10,282 nucleotides of DNA, from assembly GCA_900538575.1 (NCBI GenBank), contig UPZA01000031.1, forward strand, positions 1 to 10,282, given 5' to 3'. The translations under genes and the position numbers were made by a program. Positions 4,973 through 10,282 of this stretch are shown here, piece by piece. Under the pieces are notes generated by a model. The model saw nothing but the letters and a program-made list of their open reading frames with translations, searched no databases and had not been told where the DNA came from. Positions within the stretch are counted from its first letter, which is position 1. Each line of letters opens with the position of its first letter. This stretch comes from an uncultured Ruminococcus sp. (lineage in GTDB: Bacteria > Bacillota > Clostridia > Oscillospirales > Ruminococcaceae).

Positions 4973-7317
4973 CCTACGATCCGCTTTGCAATATCGCAGG
5001 TTTCCTTAGCGTCCTTTGCGTAAAAATCAGCTCCTATTTTTTCAGCGTATTCCGGAGTAAGCACAGCTCCGCCTACGACAACCTTACATTCCGATCCGCT
5101 TTCTCTCAACAGCCTGATGGTTTCCTCCATAGATTTCAGAGTTGTCGTCATAAGCGCGGACAATCCCACAAGCTTTACCCTATGCTCCAAAGCCGCCCTT
5201 ACCACTTCTTCACATGGAACGTCCTTTCCAAGATCTATAACGGTATATCCGTAATTCTCCAGCAGTACCTTGACTATATTTTTACCTATATCATGTATAT
5301 CTCCCTTTACAGTAGCCAGCACTATTTTACCCTTGCTGACCGGAGACGAATTTTCAGAAATCATTTTTTCTCGGATTACGCCGAACGCCGCCTGCGCCGC
5401 GCCTGCTGTAAGTATAAGCTGCGGCAGAAAAATCGTTCCCTTTTCAAATTGTTCTCCTGCCTTGTCAAGCGCGGGAATAAGAGCCCCGTTGATAATTTCC
5501 ATAGGATCTGCGGTCTTAACCAGTTCTGCCGTGGCCTTTGCGCTTTCATCTTTAAGCCCGTTTTCAACGGCATATTCAAGGCTTATATTATTTTCGTCCT
5601 TATTTTCCGTTTTCTGCACAGCGGCGGAATTATATGCCGCTATAAAATCAAACGAATTTTTATCAATATTCGCCAGCAGCTTATACGCCCTTACCGCCCC
5701 TGTCATAGCGTCTACGTTAGGATTGATTATAGGAAGATCAAGACCGTAGGTCAGAGCCATCGTAAGAAAATTCTGATTGATAAGGGGACGGTTTGGAAGT
5801 CCAAAGGAAATATTTGAAACACCTAAAACAGTTTTAAGTCCAAGCTCTTTTTTAACTCGTCCCAACGCTCTCAGAGTTTCCATAACGGCCTCCTGCTCCG
5901 CCGACGCGGTAAGAGTAAGGCAGTCAATAAACACGTCCTCCTTTGGAATACCGTAATACATCGCCCTTTTCAGAATTTTTTCCGCTATGGCAAATCTCTG
6001 CTCCGCCTTAGGAGGTATACCGTTCTTATCAAGGGTAAGTCCGACCACCGCGGCGCCATATTTTTTAACCAGCGGAAGAACCGTTTCAAGAGAGCTTTCT
6101 TCGCCGTTTACGGAATTGACTATAGGCTTTCCGTTATATATCCTGAGAGCCGCCTCCAATACCTCCGGTATAGTCGAGTCAATTTGCAGGGGCGCGTCGG
6201 TAACGCTTTGTATTTCCTTTACAGCCTTTATCATCATAGCTTTTTCGTCAATCTCCGGCAGTCCGACGTTTACGTCAAGTATATCGGCTCCTGCTCTGAT
6301 CTGCTCTATGGCCTGATTCAGAATATAGCCCGTATCGTTATTTCTGAGCGCCTCTTTAAAAAGCTTTTTTCCCGTAGGATTTATCCGCTCTCCGATAATA
6401 CGCGGCCGGTCTATTACAACGGTTCTGGAAGGCGTGCAGACAGCGGACCGCGGCAAGGCTTTACGCCGTCTGACCTCCGTTCCATCCAGCGCCTTTTTCA
6501 GAGCCGATATATACTCCGGCGTCGTTCCGCAGCAGCCTCCGAATATTTTGACGCCGCAGGAGGCGGCGTATTTCATCTGCTCCGCAAATTCCTCCGGAGA
6601 AACGTCGTATTTTCCAGTAACCGGATCCGGCAAACCGGCGTTAGGCTTTAGTACTACCGGCATATCCGTCCATTCCAGCAGCTCCTTACATATAGGAATA
6701 AGCTGAGACGGTCCGAGCGAGCAGTTAATTCCTACGGCGTCTACGCCCAGACCGTTCAAAAGCAAAGCCATTGAGGAAACGCAGCAGCCGGTAAAGGTAC
6801 GCCGGTTTTCCTCAAAGGTCATAGTGCATACAATCGGCTGACGGCTATTTTCCTTTGCCGCCAGTACGGCCGCCTTCAGCTCGTAAAGATCGGTCATGGT
6901 TTCAAATACTATAACGTCGGCGCTTTCTCCCGCAATAATCTGTTCCTTAAAAATATCGTACGCTTCCTCAAAAGTCATTGTACCGCTTGGCTCAAGAAGC
7001 TGTCCTATAGGTCCTATATCCAATGCGACAAGCGCTTTTTTACCGCAGGCTTTTTTGGCAATGGAAATTCCCGCGGAAATAATTTCCTTGACGCTGTTAT
7101 TTTTCAGCTTATAACGGTTTGCTCCGAAGGTATTGGCATAAACTATCTGAGAGCCTGCTTCAACGTATTTTCTGTGTATATCCTCTATAAGCTCGGGCTT
7201 GTCTATATTCAGCAGCTCCGGAGCGGCTCCCGCTTCAAGTCCGGCATTCTGAAGCATGGTCCCCATAGCTCCGTCAAGCAATACCGTTCCCTGCTTTATA
7301 AGCTCTTTAAAATCCAC
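4969..7317 (-). CDS. metH: Cobalamin-dependent methionine synthase, catalytic modules only (split MetH)
   Basis: Transfers the methyl group of 5-methyl-THF through cobalamin to homocysteine, making methionine and THF. Numbering is from GTG 7317 (782 residues). Residues 1-280 are the homocysteine/Zn barrel (LLDGAMGTM near 14; Zn ligands C199 in GINCS and C262/C263 in GGCCGTT). Residues about 305-560 are the pterin-binding barrel (GERINPTGKK near 309-318). Residues about 580-660 are the helical cap. The C-terminal B12-binding domain has DIHDIGKN with the lower-ligand histidine H675, then SALMTT and GGA. The roughly 300-residue AdoMet reactivation domain of E. coli MetH (1227 aa) is absent and is encoded by the preceding gene. 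A GTG at 7326 is also in frame, but GAGGTGA (7323-7329) is correctly spaced only for 7317. It overlaps the upstream gene by 11 bases and the convergent gene by 4. Confidence 0.95.
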   Translation of the reverse strand: MDFKELIKQGTVLLDGAMGTMLQNAGLEAGAAPELLNIDKPELIEDIHRKYVEAGSQIVYANTFGANRYKLKNNSVKEIISAGISIAKKACGKKALVALDIGPIGQLLEPSGTMTFEEAYDIFKEQIIAGESADVIVFETMTDLYELKAAVLAAKENSRQPIVCTMTFEENRRTFTGCCVSSMALLLNGLGVDAVGINCSLGPSQLIPICKELLEWTDMPVVLKPNAGLPDPVTGKYDVSPEEFAEQMKYAASCGVKIFGGCCGTTPEYISALKKALDGTEVRRRKALPRSAVCTPSRTVVIDRPRIIGERINPTGKKLFKEALRNNDTGYILNQAIEQIRAGADILDVNVGLPEIDEKAMMIKAVKEIQSVTDAPLQIDSTIPEVLEAALRIYNGKPIVNSVNGEESSLETVLPLVKKYGAAVVGLTLDKNGIPPKAEQRFAIAEKILKRAMYYGIPKEDVFIDCLTLTASAEQEAVMETLRALGRVKKELGLKTVLGVSNISFGLPNRPLINQNFLTMALTYGLDLPIINPNVDAMTGAVRAYKLLANIDKNSFDFIAAYNSAAVQKTENKDENNISLEYAVENGLKDESAKATAELVKTADPMEIINGALIPALDKAGEQFEKGTIFLPQLILTAGAAQAAFGVIREKMISENSSPVSKGKIVLATVKGDIHDIGKNIVKVLLENYGYTVIDLGKDVPCEEVVRAALEHRVKLVGLSALMTTTLKSMEETIRLLRESGSECKVVVGGAVLTPEYAEKIGADFYAKDAKETCDIAKRIVG

Positions 7318-7978
7318 AATGTTCACCTCTTTTTCTGAAAGCGCACGTTTTCGACATATTACAGCATGCGCATCCTCTTCTTTTACGCGAAATCGGCTTT
7401 TCTGAAATTCCCGCGACAGCGGTTACGGACTTTCTCGGAATAAGAATATTATTTTCACCCGTGCAAAGTCCTATTCTTTTAGGGGCGTTCACAGCCTCCA
7501 GAAACTCTTTTTGTATTTCTAACGGAAAATCTCCGTAGCCCGGCGAAAACCGCCATGTTAAGAATTCTCCGTCAAGCTGTCCCTTGATATCTTCGTCGGC
7601 GATTCTGCTTACCTCTTCAATTGCGGCGCTTGCAAGAGCGTCCATGACGAAAGCCGAAGAAATATCAGTTATTTCAATAGTTCTTATTAGCCTGTCCGTT
7701 TCAACTCCAAGCGTCGCGCAGAGCAGAGCCGCTCTCCCGCACCCCTCTAAATGTCCTCTTATATCGTTTCCCCTTAACAGAAGAGAGCTGCCCTCGACTC
7801 TTACTCCTTCCGGCTCCGACGAAATATCAAATATCCTGTATACATAGCCGGGACGGGCAGTTACAAGCAATTTTGCCTCACAGTCCTCTATTATTTTTTC
7901 AAGGCCTTCCGAGGGTTTTCCCTGATGTCCCATATAGCGAAGCGCTTCGTCTATGTTGACGCCTTTCAATTCTACCAT
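7307..7978 (-). CDS. Stand-alone MetH reactivation-domain protein (AdoMet-binding)
   Basis: A 223-residue homologue of the C-terminal activation domain of MetH, which in the family allows reductive remethylation of inactive cob(II)alamin with AdoMet. The key region is RFSPGYGDFPLEIQ at 143-156, equivalent to the AdoMet-binding RxxPGY segment. KRIGLCTGENNILIPRKSVTA (near 167-187) follows, the conserved end of the domain. After about residue 195 there is a basic tail with five cysteines (C203, C205, C206, C212, C221), absent from fused E. coli MetH. Split MetH pairs of this kind are known, for example in Thermotoga maritima. The gene overlaps metH by 11 bases, so the two are probably translationally coupled. 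ATG 7978 has AAGGG 9 bases upstream. It starts 73 bases after metF, and no promoter or terminator is evident in that gap. Confidence 0.9.
   Translation of the reverse strand: MVELKGVNIDEALRYMGHQGKPSEGLEKIIEDCEAKLLVTARPGYVYRIFDISSEPEGVRVEGSSLLLRGNDIRGHLEGCGRAALLCATLGVETDRLIRTIEITDISSAFVMDALASAAIEEVSRIADEDIKGQLDGEFLTWRFSPGYGDFPLEIQKEFLEAVNAPKRIGLCTGENNILIPRKSVTAVAGISEKPISRKRRGCACCNMSKTCAFRKRGEHCGF
7323..7329 (-). promoter_or_regulatory. Ribosome binding site inside the reactivation gene that sets the metH start
   Basis: GAGGTGA is a 7-base match to the anti-Shine-Dalgarno complement and is followed 5 bases later by GTG 7317. It overlaps the other candidate GTG (7324-7326), which therefore has no site of its own. 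The site is embedded in the last codons of the upstream gene. Confidence 0.75.
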
Positions 7979-8051
7979 AAAAGTGTTCCCTTTTCTATAA
8001 AAAGCTAAAAAAGATTTATAATCAGACCGTTTCAGGCAGCGGATCTATAAT

Positions 8052-8915
8052 TCAGACTCTTATAATGCTTTCAACAGCCTCGCTTATCCTTCTTGCCACA
8101 TATGCGTTATTCATGGTGTAAAGATGAATACCGTCAGCTCCGTTTGACACAAGGTCTACTATCTGGTCTATCGCGTAAGCTATTCCCGCGTCTCTAAGAG
8201 CCTCCGGATTATTTTCATACTTCTGCATTATTTTTGTGAATTTCGGCGGCAGGCTGGCTCCGCACATAGAAACCATGCGCTCTATTGATTTTTTATTCGT
8301 AACCGGCATTATTCCTGCTTCTACCGGAACGTTTATTCCGGCTATCCTTATTTTTTCCATAAATGAATAATAACAGCTATTGTCAAAAAATAATTGTGAT
8401 ATAAGATGAGAAGCTCCTGCGTCCGTCTTTTTTTTAAGATTCAGAATATCCTGAACCATATCAGGCGTATCTATATGTCCCTCGGGATAGCATGCTCCGG
8501 CAATATCGAAATCTCCGAAGCCTTTTATAAACTCCACAAGCTCGCTTGCATATCTGAAATCGCTTTTAGGAGGTACTTCGGGGTTTATATCTCCTCTCAA
8601 AGCAAGTATATTCTCAATTCCGCGACTTTTGAATTCCGCAAGTATAGCGGTTATTTCGTCTTTGGCATAATTAATGCACGGGAGATGAGCCGCCGGCTCT
8701 ATACCGTATTTTTCCTTAATAGTATGAGCGATCTCACATGTTGAAACGCTCTGAGAGCTTCCTCCCGCACCGTATGTAACGCTTATAAAATCAGGCTTTA
8801 AGTCTCCCAGCTCCTCAAGCGTATTATAAATTGTTTCAATAGGAGCAGTCTTTTTAGGAGGAAAAATCTCAAATGAGAATACCGTTCCTCTTTCAAACAT
8901 ATCCCTAATCTTCAT
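8052..8915 (-). CDS. metF: Methylenetetrahydrofolate reductase
   Basis: Cytoplasmic flavoprotein that reduces 5,10-methylene-THF to 5-methyl-THF, the methyl donor for the MetH encoded downstream in the same operon. At 287 residues it is close to E. coli MetF (296). FSFEIFPPK at 13-21 contains E16, equivalent to the catalytic glutamate. VTYGAGGS is at 46-53, LALRGD at 104-109 contains the folate/flavin-site D109, and GACYPEGH (140-147) and SQLFFDN (173-179) are further conserved family segments. The start ATG shares one base with the ung stop (TGATG), so translation is probably coupled. The N-terminal catalytic barrel is complete, and there is no eukaryotic-type regulatory domain, as expected for a bacterial enzyme. 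Confidence 0.96.
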   Translation of the reverse strand: MKIRDMFERGTVFSFEIFPPKKTAPIETIYNTLEELGDLKPDFISVTYGAGGSSQSVSTCEIAHTIKEKYGIEPAAHLPCINYAKDEITAILAEFKSRGIENILALRGDINPEVPPKSDFRYASELVEFIKGFGDFDIAGACYPEGHIDTPDMVQDILNLKKKTDAGASHLISQLFFDNSCYYSFMEKIRIAGINVPVEAGIMPVTNKKSIERMVSMCGASLPPKFTKIMQKYENNPEALRDAGIAYAIDQIVDLVSNGADGIHLYTMNNAYVARRISEAVESIIRV

Positions 8916-9586
8916 CAGTCGATACTCCAGTCTATCTCTTCTAATCCGTTATTTTTAAGAAATTCGTTTGCCTTTGAAAAATGTCTGCATCCGAAAAATC
9001 CGTTATAGGCTGAAAGAGGGCTTGGATGAGCGCATTCCAGCACAAGATGCGCGGGATTGGTTATCAACTTTTTCTTCGCTCTTGCATTAGCTCCCCAGAG
9101 AAGATATACCATCGGCTTTTCTCTGGTATTCAGAAGCCTTATAACATCGTCTGTAAATTCCTCCCAGCCCATACCCCTATGGCTGTTAGCGCAGCCCTCG
9201 CGGACTGTCAGAACATTATTAAGCAGCAAAACGCCGTTTTTTGCCCATTTTGTAAGCTCGCCGTGTTTTCCCGTATTATCAATTCCAAGATCGTTTTTTA
9301 TTTCCTTGAAGATATTCACAAGCGACGGAGGAGGCATAACTCCTTTTTTAACGGAAAAGCAGAGACCGTGAGCTTGACCGATTCCATGATAAGGATCCTG
9401 ACCGATTATAACCGCCTTAACATTGTCAAAGGAGGTATATTTGAAGGCGTTGAATATATCGTACATTCCGGGAAATATCCTGCGGGTTTTATACTCGTTT
9501 ATTAAAAACTGACGAAGCCTTAGATAATAATCCTTTTTAAATTCGTCCTTTAAAAGCTCGTCCCAGTCGTTTCCGAACTCTACCAT
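8915..9586 (-). CDS. ung: Family 1 uracil-DNA glycosylase
   Basis: Removes uracil from DNA and so starts base-excision repair after cytosine deamination or dUMP incorporation. From ATG 9586 the protein has 223 residues, against 229 in E. coli Ung. GQDPYHG at 62-68 has the catalytic D64. PPPS is at 85-88, LLLNNVLTV at 120-128 contains the uracil-recognition asparagine, and HPSPLSAYNGFFGC at 187-200 contains H187 and the DNA-intercalation loop. A longer in-frame reading from 9646 is unlikely because the promoter at 9618-9646 lies inside it. AAAGGAG is correctly placed only for ATG 9586. It is the first gene of the ung-metF-reactivase-metH operon, an unusual partner for methionine genes. Confidence 0.96.
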   Translation of the reverse strand: MVEFGNDWDELLKDEFKKDYYLRLRQFLINEYKTRRIFPGMYDIFNAFKYTSFDNVKAVIIGQDPYHGIGQAHGLCFSVKKGVMPPPSLVNIFKEIKNDLGIDNTGKHGELTKWAKNGVLLLNNVLTVREGCANSHRGMGWEEFTDDVIRLLNTREKPMVYLLWGANARAKKKLITNPAHLVLECAHPSPLSAYNGFFGCRHFSKANEFLKNNGLEEIDWSID

Positions 9587-9595
9587 TTTCTGACG

Positions 9596-9602
9596 CTCCT
9601 TT
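9596..9602 (-). promoter_or_regulatory. Ribosome binding site that fixes the ung start
   Basis: AAAGGAG on the minus strand, with 9 bases between GGAG and ATG 9586. It favours 9586 over the longer reading from 9646. Confidence 0.85.
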
Positions 9603-9617
9603 ACATATACTATTTTT

Positions 9618-9646
9618 ATTTTAACATATATTAACCTACAGGTCAA
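9618..9646 (-). promoter_or_regulatory. Sigma-A type extended -10 promoter for the ung-metF-met operon
   Basis: On the minus strand, TTGACC (9641-9646), 17 bases and TAAAAT (9618-9623), with TG one base before the -10. The -35 begins 2 bases past the tadA stop, so the intergenic space is almost wholly promoter. The predicted transcript start is near 9611, about 25 bases before the ung ATG. This leaves no room for a SAM (S-box), T-box or cobalamin riboswitch. Confidence 0.85.
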
Positions 9647-9647
9647 A

Positions 9648-10139
9648 CTAAATTTTACCGTTTTTTTTGTTGCTCAAGGCCTTTTTTCTTTCACGAAGCT
9701 GTCTGAAAAAATCCGACAGAACTGACGAGCATTCGTCCGCCATCAGTCCCTTTATAACGCGGGGCTTATGATTATAGGGCAGCTCGAACATTTTCTGAAC
9801 AGATTCCGCAGAGCCTGATTTTTTATCCTCCGCGCCGTAAATCACTCTTTCCAGCCGCGAATTGATTATAGCTCCGCAGCACATAGGACAAGGCTCCAGA
9901 GTGACGTAAATATCACAGCCTATAAGTCTCCATCCGCCCAGCTCCGCCGCCGCCTCGGCAATCGCTTCTATTTCGGCATGAGCCAGCGGATTTTTCTTGG
10001 TTTCACGCTTATTATAGCCTCTGCCGACTATTCTTCCGTCGGATTTTCTCACAACAACGGCGCCAACCGGTACTTCTCCTATATCGAAGGCTTTCGCGGC
10101 TTCCGCTAACGCGGCTTTCATGTATTCCGTATCGTCCAT
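9648..10139 (-). CDS. tadA: tRNA-specific adenosine deaminase
   Basis: Zinc-dependent deaminase predicted to convert the wobble adenosine of tRNA-Arg(ACG) to inosine, so one tRNA can read several CGN codons. The 163-residue protein has the cytidine/deoxycytidylate deaminase fold. HAE at 54-56 gives Zn ligand H54 and proton-shuttle E56. PCPMCCGA at 83-90 gives Zn ligands C84 and C87. GEVPVGAVVV at 21-30 and the N-terminal helix are typical of TadA, as is the C-terminal helical and basic tail. ATG 10139 has AAGGAA 9 bases upstream. No convincing promoter lies between the terminator at 10169-10195 and the start, so it may depend on read-through from the tRNA-Gly region. The target tRNA is inferred from the family. 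Confidence 0.95.
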   Translation of the reverse strand: MDDTEYMKAALAEAAKAFDIGEVPVGAVVVRKSDGRIVGRGYNKRETKKNPLAHAEIEAIAEAAAELGGWRLIGCDIYVTLEPCPMCCGAIINSRLERVIYGAEDKKSGSAESVQKMFELPYNHKPRVIKGLMADECSSVLSDFFRQLRERKKALSNKKNGKI

Positions 10140-10164
10140 CTGTAGAATTTCCTTTATATAAAAT

Positions 10165-10195
10165 AAAAAATCCTAAGACATCAAGTCTTAGGATT
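10165..10195 (-). terminator. Intrinsic terminator between tRNA-Gly and tadA
   Basis: AATCCTAAGAC (10169-10179) pairs with GTCTTAGGATT (10185-10195), an 11-bp stem with a 5-base loop. On the minus strand it continues into a T-rich stretch (10161-10170). It lies 33 bases past the tRNA 3' end, so it should end the tRNA transcript. Confidence 0.9.
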
Positions 10196-10227
10196 GATAA
10201 TACGCCAAGAATATTTCCCCAGCGAAA

Positions 10228-10282
10228 TGGAGCGGATTACGAGGCTCGAACTCGCTACCTCCACCTTGGCAAGGTGGCGCTC
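10228..10282 (-). tRNA. tRNA-Gly (GCC anticodon), 3' part only
   Basis: On the minus strand the window starts inside the D arm (GAGC). The anticodon stem-loop CCACC-TTGCCAA-GGTGG follows, with anticodon GCC, then a 5-base variable region (AGGTA). The T arm is GCGAG-TTCGAGC-CTCGT, the 3' acceptor strand is AATCCGC, and the end is TCCA with genome-encoded CCA. About 55 of roughly 75 bases are present; the 5' acceptor and most of the D arm lie beyond the right edge. The sequence closely follows bacterial tRNA-Gly(GCC). Confidence 0.95.

Noticed and set aside
5376..5817. Long open frames on both strands inside metH (and similar frames across yloV, metF and ung)
   Set aside because: They lie fully inside well-recognised conserved genes, have no family resemblance and lack proper ribosome sites. 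They are shadows of the real genes.
4969..7317. Truncated or broken metH
   Set aside because: The missing activation domain is encoded intact by the adjacent gene, an arrangement known from other bacteria. All catalytic and B12 motifs are present.
7979..8051. Regulatory RNA or promoter in the metF-reactivase gap
   Set aside because: Only 73 A/T-rich bases with no convincing -35/-10 pair, stable stem or riboswitch core. The slight likeness to the repeat unit at 62-76 is too short and A/T-rich to trust.
9587..9646. N-terminal extension of ung to 9646
   Set aside because: It contains the operon promoter and has no ribosome site at its start, while ATG 9586 has an excellent one and fits the family length.
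9586..9646. SAM, T-box or cobalamin riboswitch upstream of the methionine operon
   Set aside because: The predicted leader is about 25 bases, far too short for any of these RNA classes.

Overview
The window looks like chromosomal housekeeping DNA from a low-to-mid GC Gram-positive anaerobe of the Clostridia (an Oscillospiraceae/Ruminococcus-like gut organism would fit). The grounds are the YloU-YloV (Asp23/FakA) gene pair, a solo MsmX/UgpC-type sugar-transport ATPase, a DUF4830-type small membrane protein, strong purine-rich ribosome binding sites with some TTG/GTG starts, and a methionine synthase split into separate catalytic and reactivation proteins. The genus assignment is inference. Nine protein genes and one partial tRNA gene are supported. 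All but one are on the minus strand, and coding density is high.

Layout from left to right in plus coordinates. Positions 1-178 hold no gene but carry a degenerate tandem array of A/T-rich, hairpin-forming units, followed by a strong terminator (176-204). At 211-2223 lie the minus-strand genes yloV/fakA and yloU (Asp23 family), read from an extended -10 promoter at 2266-2294. A terminator at 2348-2370 ends the next unit, a single-gene ABC ATPase (2394-3533) with its own promoter at 3595-3623. Then comes an RsuA-family pseudouridine synthase (3645-4427). It is divergent from the only plus-strand gene, a membrane-anchored DUF4830-like protein (4559-4972).

That plus-strand gene runs into, and overlaps by 4 bp, the end of a minus-strand operon read in the order ung, metF, metH reactivation protein, metH (9586 down to 4969). 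A promoter overlapping the end of tadA drives this operon. tadA (9648-10139) is preceded by a terminator (10169-10195) and by the 3' part of a tRNA-Gly(GCC) that runs off the right edge.

The met genes form a coherent methyl-transfer module. MetF reduces methylene-THF to methyl-THF. MetH moves the methyl group through cobalamin to homocysteine. The separate reactivation protein would rescue oxidised cobalamin using AdoMet. Co-transcription with ung is notable because methylene-THF is also the dTMP methyl donor, so MetF flux and uracil in DNA are metabolically connected. YloV/FakA is predicted to phosphorylate fatty acids together with FakB proteins encoded elsewhere.

I see no CRISPR array, phage, transposon, toxin-antitoxin pair or defence system, and nothing that amounts to a clearly new biological system. 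The points worth a second look are modest: the left-end repeat array, the ung-met operon with split MetH and its cysteine-rich tail, several start-site corrections, palindromes near the ATPase promoter, and the terminator-less convergent overlap.
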